Position numbers and translations under genes: made by a program. From JAKAGZ01 sp963748105 (GTDB lineage: Bacteria; Bacteroidota; Ignavibacteria; Ignavibacteriales; Ignavibacteriaceae): a DNA stretch of 64,000 nt. The stretch is taken from NCBI GenBank assembly GCA_963748105.1, contig CAVVHP010000030.1, positions 1-64,000 on the forward strand, read 5' to 3'. Below, in pieces: positions 6,968 through 15,988 of this stretch. Under the pieces are notes generated by a model, which saw nothing but the letters and a program-made list of their open reading frames with translations, did no database searches and was not told where the DNA came from. Within the stretch, counting starts at the first letter, position 1, and every line of letters begins with the position of its first letter.

Positions 6968-9900
6968 ATGAGTAAAAATTTATTCAAAAGATTCGGGGAC
7001 GATAGAAAATATTTTACTATCGTCCTTTTTATTTTATTCCTTATTCTTATTTCAGGGATAGTAACTCCTGTAATACTTGAGAAACAAAAAGATAACTGGA
7101 AGAAACAGATTGACCAGAAAATATTATCGATTGAAGCAGGGACGAACCAGGCATTTCTAAAAAGAGAAACTAAGTTACTCGATGTAAAAGATTCATTAAA
7201 AAGTCAGCTTTCACATGTACTGGGCCAGTCAAAATCAACCTACGGTTCTTTAATCAGGTTAATAAATAAAGATAGATATTCCTCATATTCTATAGAGGTA
7301 CTTGCCCCAAACGGTAAGCTAATAGGATGGAATGATGTACTTGCAATAAAACAGGAAGATGTGCTGCCTCTTTCATATCCTGCAGGGGAGGCACATTTTT
7401 ACCGTTCTGACCTGGTTACATATCTAACTGTTACAGATACATTATTTGTTGACAATGACCAATTTTATATCCTGGTAACTCATCCAATAGAGAAAAACTA
7501 TTCGCTGCAAAGTCCCTTTTTCAATCAGATCAATTTTTCCAAAGTATTATCAGATCATTTTGCTACGCAATTTGAAATAGAATATAATCCTTTCGCTCCG
7601 CCTACAAAAGATGGAATACAGTATTCTTTTGATTTACTGAATAATAAAGACAATAAAATAGGAGTAGTTACATTTTCAAAACCTTCACTTGATCTGGCAT
7701 TAAATACTATTCAATCTGATGCGGCTAAGATTCAGACAATTCTTGTAATACTGGCTTTTTTGTTTTTAGGGATAAGTCTCAAACGGGAATTTAGAACAAT
7801 CAGATATTCATCAGTCAAATTCCTGATCCTTGTTATTTATTTTACACTTTTCAGGATGATCTTATTTAAACTAGGATTTCCTTCTAACCTGTTGAGTGGC
7901 GCATTAACTGATTCAGGATATTTTTCTTCAGCTTTTGGTGGAGGAATAGTAAAGTCTCCCGTAGAATTTTTTGTTACTTCATTTTTTGCTTTGCTTGTTG
8001 GTATTAAGGCATTTGCTTATTCATTTAGTTATTTAAAAAATTATGAAAGAAGTAAATTCAAATATTTAAGGATGCTTCTTATTATTCCCATTATCCCTGT
8101 TTATTTTTTAACATTCAGGGGATTGAGTGCTTCAATTAGAAGTATCATTTTCGACTCAACCCTTCGCTATTTTAAAAGTCCTGATTTAATCCCTAGTTTT
8201 CCGGCTCTTTCAATGATATTCAGCACTCTTATATTTGGTATTTCAGTAATATTTGTGCTAACATCATTAGTGATCTTGCTAATATCATTTTTGCCATTGA
8301 AGGGTTCTAAAAAATCCAAACTATTTTTTGTAATTCTTTTTGTCTTATTTGAAATATTCGGTATAGTTTTCTTTTATTTACAGAATACTCCTCTGATCAC
8401 ACCAATACTTAGCATTATTCTTATCGCATTGTTTTTCTCTTTTATATACATTGCTTGTTTTACCGAGAGTAAAAACCCAATTTATAATTATGTGTTCGTA
8501 ACTCTACTTGCTTCAATTGTTACTATTAGCTTGATGAATTATTTCAACCTTGAACTTGAAAGAGAATCATTAAAAACTACAGCACTCGAATTAAACAGAT
8601 CAAATGAAAGTTTATTGAAATTTTTTCTCAGCGAGACTTTAAATAATGCGGCAGAAAATGAAGAATTAAAAAGGTCATATTCTGTGTACAACAGTAACGC
8701 AGATGCTGTTGCATTTATAATATGGAGCGGAAGTGCATTGCAAAGGGAATCAATAAATTCAGCCGTTGTAATTTTGGACAAAAAGTTTAAGAGGGTTGGC
8801 GGGTTTTCAGTAGAGCCTCAAGGGGAAGAAGTGGACCTACATCTTCTCGAAAATAAGGTTAATAAGAAGCCGATTGTAATTGAAAAAATTGTTAATACAG
8901 AAGATGGTAGTGACAAGCTGGTCGGACTTATTCCTGTAAAAGAGAGAGGTATTATACTTGGATACGTGCTAGCCAGCATTGATATAGATATATTAAACCC
9001 TGGTAGAAATATCCCGGAGTTTCTTGAATCAAGAAAAAATATTCTTAATTCTGTTATAGAACCGGAGCAATTAAAAATATTTGAATTCAGAGATTCCAGG
9101 TTGAGCAAAGTTTATGGGGATATTTTCCCCTCATTAAATCTAACAAAAGCCATAACTAATGCTCAGTTTTCAGCTGATGATGAAGCCTGGCTTACGTTAA
9201 ATCTAAGTGGTGAGCCATATGTGGCGTATATACTAAAAAATGAGACAGGAAATGAAACCAGAATTACTACTGTAGCCGTTCTTGAAAAAAATCTTTCCTG
9301 GAACCTTTATAACTTTTTTAAAATATTTATTATTCACAGTATTATCATTCTTCTTTTATTCCTAGTTGTATTTTCATTCCAATTTAGAAAATTTAGATAT
9401 AGTTTCAGGACACAATTATTAATTGCCTTATTGATTGTTTCCATAATTCCTGTCTTTATCCTGGCAGTTTATAACAGGCAGATAGTTAAAGAAAAAAGCC
9501 AGCTTTCAATTATAAAGGAATTGAACGAAAGATCAGTGTATGTGGAAAATCACCTGAAAGCACAGCTAAAAGATGAGGGTAATAAGGGATTACAGGATGT
9601 TTTCAAACACGCAGGGAACGAGTTAAAAATATCGTTTTCTATTTATGAAGGTACTACGCAAATTTTTAATTCAAAAGAACAATATTACAAAGCCGGGTTG
9701 TTCAATAATATGCTGGATCCCGAAGCTTATTATCAACTTAATTATCTCAATTACCGTGAGGCCTTAAATAAAGAAAAAGTAAATAATTTTACCTATAATG
9801 CTTTTTTCAGGCGAACAGATATTGATAAATATCATTTTATAATAAGTGTAAATGATGCATTTAATAAAGTTGAGCCAGCTTACTCTGTAATTGATATTGA

Positions 9901-10822
9901 TGTTTTCCTATTTGGTATTTATTCCTTTGCTTCAATACTGATTATTTTAATTAGCACAATTCTTGCTAACAAGATTTCATCGCCAATAAGAAGGCTAACT
10001 AAGGCTACAGAGTCAATTGCTCATGGTGATTTTAATGTGGAGATAGATAATAACCAACGAGGTGAAATAAGGGATTTGCTGGATGGATTTAAATCAATGA
10101 CAATGGAACTACAGAAGAACCAGGTGGAACTTGCCGAACTTGAAAGAGAAAATGCCTGGAAGGAAATGGCAAAGCAGGTCGCACACGAGATTAAAAATCC
10201 ATTAACGCCAATGAAACTAGCAGTTCAGCAATTAATAATTTCATATAAAGATAAAAACAAGAATTTTGACAATATATTCAAGAAAGTATCTACTACTCTG
10301 CTTAACCAGATTGAAAGTTTAAGCCAGATTGCAACAGAATTTTCCCGTTTTGCCCGAATGCCAAATTATAATATGGAAGAATTGGATTTGCTCCCTGTAT
10401 TGCATGATGTAATTAATCTTTTTATGGAAGAAAAAGTCGAAATTAATATTGAATCTTTTGTAGAAACAGCAATTATTGAAGCAGATAAAGTACAGCTTAG
10501 AAGACTTTTCATAAATTTGATCAGGAATTCAATACAGGCTCAAGCGGATTCTATTAATGTTGATATATCGGTGAAGAGAACAAAATTAACAGTCAGTGTT
10601 GAGGATAATGGGACAGGTATCCCGGATCAATATAAAGATAAAATCTTTGAAGCTAATTTTACTACCAAGGAAAAGGGAATGGGAATCGGTTTGAAAATTG
10701 CCAAAAGATTTATGGAAAGTATTAAAGGAGATATTATTCTGGTAGAAAGTTCAGAGAAAGGAACTAACTTCGAGATAATAATCCCTATTATAACGAAAAA
10801 GACGGATAAAACTTCTAAATGA
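6968..10822 (+). CDS. large membrane sensor histidine kinase, NtrY-like
   Basis: At 1284 residues this is about twice the usual length of an NtrY-type kinase. A first transmembrane helix at ~16-36 and a ~200-residue extracytoplasmic region are followed by a block of many transmembrane helices (~250-520). A second extracytoplasmic region (~530-770), two more helices (~775-830), a third sensor region and a last helix (~975-995) come next. Then come HAMP (~1000-1045), a HisKA box with VAHEIKNPLTP (His ~1072), and HATPase_c with NLIRNSIQ, DNGTGIP and GMGIGLKIA (~1180-1245). The HEIKNPLTP form is typical of NtrY. No response regulator is adjacent. Its last 4 bases overlap the start of the helicase gene (ATGA). 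Confidence 0.85.
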   Translation: MSKNLFKRFGDDRKYFTIVLFILFLILISGIVTPVILEKQKDNWKKQIDQKILSIEAGTNQAFLKRETKLLDVKDSLKSQLSHVLGQSKSTYGSLIRLINKDRYSSYSIEVLAPNGKLIGWNDVLAIKQEDVLPLSYPAGEAHFYRSDLVTYLTVTDTLFVDNDQFYILVTHPIEKNYSLQSPFFNQINFSKVLSDHFATQFEIEYNPFAPPTKDGIQYSFDLLNNKDNKIGVVTFSKPSLDLALNTIQSDAAKIQTILVILAFLFLGISLKREFRTIRYSSVKFLILVIYFTLFRMILFKLGFPSNLLSGALTDSGYFSSAFGGGIVKSPVEFFVTSFFALLVGIKAFAYSFSYLKNYERSKFKYLRMLLIIPIIPVYFLTFRGLSASIRSIIFDSTLRYFKSPDLIPSFPALSMIFSTLIFGISVIFVLTSLVILLISFLPLKGSKKSKLFFVILFVLFEIFGIVFFYLQNTPLITPILSIILIALFFSFIYIACFTESKNPIYNYVFVTLLASIVTISLMNYFNLELERESLKTTALELNRSNESLLKFFLSETLNNAAENEELKRSYSVYNSNADAVAFIIWSGSALQRESINSAVVILDKKFKRVGGFSVEPQGEEVDLHLLENKVNKKPIVIEKIVNTEDGSDKLVGLIPVKERGIILGYVLASIDIDILNPGRNIPEFLESRKNILNSVIEPEQLKIFEFRDSRLSKVYGDIFPSLNLTKAITNAQFSADDEAWLTLNLSGEPYVAYILKNETGNETRITTVAVLEKNLSWNLYNFFKIFIIHSIIILLLFLVVFSFQFRKFRYSFRTQLLIALLIVSIIPVFILAVYNRQIVKEKSQLSIIKELNERSVYVENHLKAQLKDEGNKGLQDVFKHAGNELKISFSIYEGTTQIFNSKEQYYKAGLFNNMLDPEAYYQLNYLNYREALNKEKVNNFTYNAFFRRTDIDKYHFIISVNDAFNKVEPAYSVIDIDVFLFGIYSFASILIILISTILANKISSPIRRLTKATESIAHGDFNVEIDNNQRGEIRDLLDGFKSMTMELQKNQVELAELERENAWKEMAKQVAHEIKNPLTPMKLAVQQLIISYKDKNKNFDNIFKKVSTTLLNQIESLSQIATEFSRFARMPNYNMEELDLLPVLHDVINLFMEEKVEINIESFVETAIIEADKVQLRRLFINLIRNSIQAQADSINVDISVKRTKLTVSVEDNGTGIPDQYKDKIFEANFTTKEKGMGIGLKIAKRFMESIKGDIILVESSEKGTNFEIIIPIITKKTDKTSK

Positions 10823-13800
10823 CAATGCTTACTGAACATCAAAAAGCAGCATTAAATTTTGATAAGCATATTTCGCTTACGGCAAATGCAGGGTCGGGGA
10901 AAACTTTTGTACTATCAAAAAGATATCTTGAAATTGCACTGTCTCAGAAATATCCTAACCTTAGAAGCATTGCAGCAATAAGTTTTACCGAAAAGGCCTC
11001 AAGCGAATTATATAAAAAAATTGCAAAAGAAACTGAAGAAAGACTTAAAGCTTCAAATGATCCGGTTGAAATTAGCAAGTTGGAAACTATTAGGCGACAA
11101 CTCGTTTCAGCAAATATATCAACTATTCATTCTTTTTGTATAGATGTATTGAGGGAATACCCCGTAGAGGCTGGACTCGATGCTAATTTTTCTGCTATTG
11201 ATGAAATATTATCTGACGAGCTAATTGAATTATCAGTCGATGAATTGTTGAAAAATATTTTTAAGACACATGAGGATGAAGATAAATTAAAATACCTTAT
11301 TAGAATATTCGGGGCAAAATCACTATTGACAAGGGAAATAATATCCCTGGTAAAAAGAAGAAAAAATGTAATTGTGCTGGCTTATAGAATTTATAATAAA
11401 AGCACTGAAGAAATTGCTGAATATTTTCATAATACATACGAAGATACTTTTAAACAAATATTCTTGCCAAAACTACCCGGGATTATCTCTGCCATAAATA
11501 ATATTAACCAGGCTGTATTAAATAAAAAGCTTGATAATGAATCTGGAATTGAGATATCCTCTCTTTTAGTAAAAATTGATAATGCAGACTTATTTTTCGA
11601 GAAAATAAGCCTGTTAAATAATATCGGTGAATTTTTATTAACTCAATCAGGTGGAGTAAAAAAAAGAGGATATCTGAACAAATTTGCTGATGATTTTACC
11701 AAGGAAATCTTAGCAATTCAGGAATTTTACTTTTCTATGAAAAGTATTAATCTAGATGATGGATTTACTCAAATTGAATCTGCACTCGCTGAATTTGGAA
11801 TAAATTTATTAACATTATTTTATAAAGCACTTGCAAGGTATAACTTAAAAAAGAAGGAAAACGGGTATCTCGATTATGAGGATATTCTATTATTTACACA
11901 GCAAATATTAGATAATCCTCAGGTCAGAGAATCCCTTTCCGAGAAATATAAATATATTATGATAGATGAGTATCAGGATACTAATGAAATTCAGTATAAT
12001 ATATTTCTTCCAATTCTCGATCATCTGAAAAAAGGGAACCTGTTTGTTGTTGGTGATGAAAAACAAAGTATTTATTTGTTCAGAGATGCTGAACTGGAAG
12101 TTTTTGACAGGACAAGAAATGATATTGATGAAACTGAAGGTTTGAATAAACTTTTAACTTTACCGGAAAGTTTCAGAATGGCTCCCGCGATTGCTCTTTT
12201 TACTAACGAACTATTTAAGAGAATCTTTAGCGGACCTAATCTGATTTTTAATGAAGTTGAATACAATGAACTTGTGTGTGCCAGCAAAACGGAAACGGAA
12301 GGGAAGATTGAAATTCTGCTTGGAGGAAATCCTTTAGAAAATGAAGCCGAAATATCAGAAGATGAACTGATCGCAAAAAAAATCATTGGTTTAGTCACGA
12401 ATGAAAGTACTTCAAAGATAAATTTTAGTGATATTACAATACTATGCAGAAGAAGAAAAGAATTTAAGGAACTTGAAAATACTTTTGTTAAATATTTTAT
12501 CCCATTTGTTGTAGTTGGCGGTAAAGGATTTTACCAGCGGCAATCCATTTATGATATTTACAATTATTTTTCCTTTTTGCGGAATAATGAAGATGATACA
12601 GCTCTTGTGGGGACACTGAGATCGCCTTTCTTCAATATCTCAGACTCAAAAATCCTGGAAATTTCTCTTGAAAAGGGAAGTACATATTGGGAAAAATTAA
12701 AAACCTTTAGCCCTAATGACAAAGAAATTGATGATAAAGTAAAACTAATAGACGAGAATACCCGGCTTTCGACAAGTTTTAATATTACAGCTCTTTTGAG
12801 AAAAATTCTTAATGAAACAAGTTATATAAGCGTAATTGCTTCCCGTTCAAATAATACTCAGGAGCTTGCTAATATAGAAAAACTGATAAATGTAACTACT
12901 GCTTTTGGAAACCAGGGATTTAAAACTTTGTATGATTATGTGGACTACCTGAAACAGTCCATACAGCAGCTTGAAGATGAATCTCAAGCCTCTGTTACAG
13001 ATGAAAGTAATTCAGTGAAAATAATGACCTACCACCAGGCTAAAGGACTGGAGTTCAAAAATGTTTTTCTTCACAATTGTAGTGAATCTTTGCGTAAAGA
13101 AAGTATAAAATCCAAAAAAGTTGTTATCGATAAAAAATACGGGCTGCTTTCCAAAATCCCGCTGGATGATAATATAGCAGGTGAATATATATCTGCGCCA
13201 ATTGTTGGACTAGCTGAATACATAGAAGAGAAAAAAAATATAGCTGAATTTAAAAGATTATTTTATGTCGGAGTAACCAGGGCAATAGAGGCGCTTTATA
13301 TTTGTGGAACTGAAAAAAAAGCGAAAAGTTTTTCAGAAAAATCCTTCCTTGGTATGGTCTCTTTATTCCCATTATTTGATTTTTCTTCTAATACCTATGA
13401 ACTGAACGGAAGACTTAAATTTACATCTGAGAAAGCTGGCAAATATATAACAGAAGAAAAAACAGTGTCCACTCAAATTTCTATTATTCGGGAAGTTGAG
13501 CAGTCCCAAAAGCCATCGGGAAAACCTGCCCCGGATATTTCGGATCTTAGATTTAATTTAAAGAAAATATCTGATCAGCCAGAAGGAGAATTTATCTCTG
13601 CGACAAAAGTTGCCGTTTTTAACCAGTGCCCGTTAAAATATCAACTTACTTATGAATATGGATTTACTCGATTATTTAACAAGTATAAAACTTGGCATAA
13701 AAACCAAAATAATAGCAGCTTATCTGAAAGCAACTTTGATTACAATTCAAGGGAAGAAAAGAATGATCTGATTTTTGTAAATGATAGGCAAAAAGCTCAA

Positions 13801-14433
13801 GGATTTACTGACGTTAAAGGAAGAATCATTCATAAAATATTACAAATGGATGTTGCCCGAGAAGAGTTGGATGAATTTGTCAAAAGAAATATTAAAAATG
13901 AAATTGATGTTTTTGATTATTCTGAAACCGCCGCATTCGAATTAAAAAAGAATATACTGAAGGATATTAATAAATATTTATCATCAGGTACCTATAAAGA
14001 AATTACCAGCTATAGAACTTACCATAATGAGTTTGAAATTTATTTGAAAGAAAATGACTATTTCCTTTATGGAATTATTGATAAATTAATTATTGATAAT
14101 AATAAAGCAATTATCGTAGATTATAAAACCGATGATATTTTAATTGAGGAAATAGCAGAAAGAGCAAAAAACTATTTACCGCAATTAGAATTTTATTCAT
14201 ATATTACGGGGCAGTTTTTCCCTGATGTTAAGGAAATTGAATTAAAGCTCATTTTTATAAAACATCCTGAAGAATTGTTTGAAAAATCTTTGAAAAGGGA
14301 ATATTTAGCTCAAATTCGCAATAATCTGACTAAAATGGTGGATTCAGTACGAAATGAGAATTTTACCAAAAACCTTGAACATTGCAACAAATGCCTTTAT
14401 TCTCTTAACAACAAATGTGTAATTAATAGCTGA
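10819..14433 (+). CDS. addA: AddA/RecB-like UvrD helicase with C-terminal nuclease
   Basis: This 1204-residue protein is a superfamily 1A helicase joined to a PD-(D/E)XK nuclease, as in double-strand-break processing enzymes. Visible motifs are Walker A NAGSGKT (~22-28), FTEKAS, DEYQDTNEIQ (~382), VVGDEKQSIYLFR (~411), MTYHQAKGLEFK (~735) and FYVGVTRA (~813). The nuclease core has YGIIDKLI then IVDYKTDD (~1090-1110). A cysteine in FNQCPLKYQ (~936) plus CNKC and a last Cys near the C-terminus (~1192-1202) give a four-Cys pattern like the iron-sulfur staple of AddB and Cas4 nucleases. No addB neighbour is seen. The start overlaps the kinase gene by ATGA; an alternative ATG lies at 10825. Confidence 0.85.
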   Translation: MTMLTEHQKAALNFDKHISLTANAGSGKTFVLSKRYLEIALSQKYPNLRSIAAISFTEKASSELYKKIAKETEERLKASNDPVEISKLETIRRQLVSANISTIHSFCIDVLREYPVEAGLDANFSAIDEILSDELIELSVDELLKNIFKTHEDEDKLKYLIRIFGAKSLLTREIISLVKRRKNVIVLAYRIYNKSTEEIAEYFHNTYEDTFKQIFLPKLPGIISAINNINQAVLNKKLDNESGIEISSLLVKIDNADLFFEKISLLNNIGEFLLTQSGGVKKRGYLNKFADDFTKEILAIQEFYFSMKSINLDDGFTQIESALAEFGINLLTLFYKALARYNLKKKENGYLDYEDILLFTQQILDNPQVRESLSEKYKYIMIDEYQDTNEIQYNIFLPILDHLKKGNLFVVGDEKQSIYLFRDAELEVFDRTRNDIDETEGLNKLLTLPESFRMAPAIALFTNELFKRIFSGPNLIFNEVEYNELVCASKTETEGKIEILLGGNPLENEAEISEDELIAKKIIGLVTNESTSKINFSDITILCRRRKEFKELENTFVKYFIPFVVVGGKGFYQRQSIYDIYNYFSFLRNNEDDTALVGTLRSPFFNISDSKILEISLEKGSTYWEKLKTFSPNDKEIDDKVKLIDENTRLSTSFNITALLRKILNETSYISVIASRSNNTQELANIEKLINVTTAFGNQGFKTLYDYVDYLKQSIQQLEDESQASVTDESNSVKIMTYHQAKGLEFKNVFLHNCSESLRKESIKSKKVVIDKKYGLLSKIPLDDNIAGEYISAPIVGLAEYIEEKKNIAEFKRLFYVGVTRAIEALYICGTEKKAKSFSEKSFLGMVSLFPLFDFSSNTYELNGRLKFTSEKAGKYITEEKTVSTQISIIREVEQSQKPSGKPAPDISDLRFNLKKISDQPEGEFISATKVAVFNQCPLKYQLTYEYGFTRLFNKYKTWHKNQNNSSLSESNFDYNSREEKNDLIFVNDRQKAQGFTDVKGRIIHKILQMDVAREELDEFVKRNIKNEIDVFDYSETAAFELKKNILKDINKYLSSGTYKEITSYRTYHNEFEIYLKENDYFLYGIIDKLIIDNNKAIIVDYKTDDILIEEIAERAKNYLPQLEFYSYITGQFFPDVKEIELKLIFIKHPEELFEKSLKREYLAQIRNNLTKMVDSVRNENFTKNLEHCNKCLYSLNNKCVINS

Positions 14434-14467
14434 TGTATATTGAATAAACTTATTGGGATAAAATTAC

Positions 14468-14932
14468 ATGAACCGAATAATTAAACAAATCAGAGATATA
14501 GAAGTAATAGAAAAAGAACTAAACAGTAGTGGAGCTGGTGTGCTTGCAGTTCAATGCGAAGATGAAGAATTATTGCAGATAGCTACCACTTTTTTGTATA
14601 GAGATAAAAACCTATATATCTTCTTTGAAGATGATGAATTATTTAATTCAATTATTTTTAATTCTAATGTTTCATTCACAATATTAAAAGAAGAAAAACT
14701 GCGGGACAATAAAAAGGCAGGCTACCAACCAACATATAAATATTTTTCCATTTCAATATCTGGTGTAATCAAAAAAATTGAAGACAGCAAAATTGTGGAG
14801 GATTTGAAACGATCGTACGTTAAGAAATATTCCAAGAAAAAGGATGGAACTAAACTTGATTTTACGGTCATTAATAAATTAACTATGATTGACTCAGAAG
14901 AAATCAAAGCTATTGAAGAGACTGGTGGATAA
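14468..14932 (+). CDS. pyridoxamine 5'-phosphate oxidase-like (FMN split-barrel) protein
   Basis: The 154-residue protein has the strand pattern of the split-barrel flavin-binding fold: AGVLAVQCEDEELLQIATTFLYRDKNLYIFFED, then VSFTILKEE, then YKYFSISISGVIKKIED. This resembles general-stress and pyridoxamine-phosphate-oxidase-related proteins, but no substrate can be named. FMN binding is inferred from the fold, not shown. It lies between the helicase and the amidase genes; the chosen amidase start overlaps its end by 8 bases. Confidence 0.6.
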   Translation: MNRIIKQIRDIEVIEKELNSSGAGVLAVQCEDEELLQIATTFLYRDKNLYIFFEDDELFNSIIFNSNVSFTILKEEKLRDNKKAGYQPTYKYFSISISGVIKKIEDSKIVEDLKRSYVKKYSKKKDGTKLDFTVINKLTMIDSEEIKAIEETGG

Positions 14933-15977
14933 TCTAAAAACCAGATTAGGAATTTTAATTCTGGCTGCTGGAATTAGTGGCTGCGCTTCCGGTATTAAAA
15001 GTTTTTATGAAATTCCTGCCGAGTTCAGATTTCCGGAAAAGAGAGAAAAATTTGCTAGTGACTATTATCCGTTTATACTGGGTAAAAATATCTTTATTGA
15101 TCCCGGTCACGGAGGACAACAAAGAGGAAACAAGGGATATCAAGGATTTGAGGCCGAAGCAAATTTAAATCTAAAGGTTGCTTTATATTTGAGATCATTT
15201 CTTCAGGAAGCTGGGGCAGTTGTTTATATGTCCCGGAGCACAGATACAACAATTAATTTAAAAGAACGGTCAAAGCTTGCAGATGAAAGTGGTGCAGATA
15301 TATTTATAAGTATTCATCATAACGCGCCCGGGTCAGCCGATGATTTCTGGACTGATTACACTTCTACTTACTACCATGCAAGAGAAAATAATTATGAGTA
15401 TGAACCCAGCTGCAGAGATATAGCAAAATATGTGCAAAGGGATCTAGCATATGCTGTTAGAAATTCTGGCGGACTTGGGTCTTTTGACGGGACTTATTCT
15501 GATTATACAATTTATCCGGGACAGGGATTTTCTGTGTTAAGAGAAACTAAAATCCCTTCAATATTAGTGGAATGTAACTTCAGCACAGATCATTTTGAAG
15601 CTGGCAGACTGACAGAAACTGAGTTCAATAAGATTGAAGCATGGGGTATTTTCAGGGGGCTATGCCGGTATTTTAAGGCAGGCATTCCACTTATCATATC
15701 ATTAGATAAACCTGATGATATAGTTACGGATGATAGTACCAGCTTTTCTTTCCTTTTGAGTGATTCAACAGGGATTGATTCAAATTCAATTAAAGTTCAA
15801 TTTGATTCTACAGAGGTAAATAATTTATATTACGATAGGTATCTGAAAATACTTACAGTTAATATTACTGAAGCTACAACAGGCAGGCATTCATTGAGAA
15901 TATTTGTTGCAAATAAGAACGGTAATCATTCGTTTCCTTACAGAAAAGAGATAGTTCTTTTACCAAATATTAGATAG
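14925..15977 (+). CDS. N-acetylmuramoyl-L-alanine amidase lipoprotein (Amidase_3)
   Basis: The protein cleaves the amide bond between MurNAc and the peptide stem. Zinc ligands and catalytic residues of the Amidase_3 fold are present: IDPGHGG, EAEANLN, SIHHNAP and LVECNFS. The start is uncertain. No ATG suits; GTG 14925 gives a short basic N-terminus, a hydrophobic run and a lipobox (ILAAGISGC, Cys ~21), with GGTGG overlapping. TTG 14889 or 14913 are alternatives. The C-terminal ~90 residues form an extra beta-rich domain after the amidase. It is probably an envelope lipoprotein acting on peptidoglycan during growth or division. Confidence 0.85.
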   Translation: MDNLKTRLGILILAAGISGCASGIKSFYEIPAEFRFPEKREKFASDYYPFILGKNIFIDPGHGGQQRGNKGYQGFEAEANLNLKVALYLRSFLQEAGAVVYMSRSTDTTINLKERSKLADESGADIFISIHHNAPGSADDFWTDYTSTYYHARENNYEYEPSCRDIAKYVQRDLAYAVRNSGGLGSFDGTYSDYTIYPGQGFSVLRETKIPSILVECNFSTDHFEAGRLTETEFNKIEAWGIFRGLCRYFKAGIPLIISLDKPDDIVTDDSTSFSFLLSDSTGIDSNSIKVQFDSTEVNNLYYDRYLKILTVNITEATTGRHSLRIFVANKNGNHSFPYRKEIVLLPNIR

Positions 15978-15988
15978 GGTACTACTTA

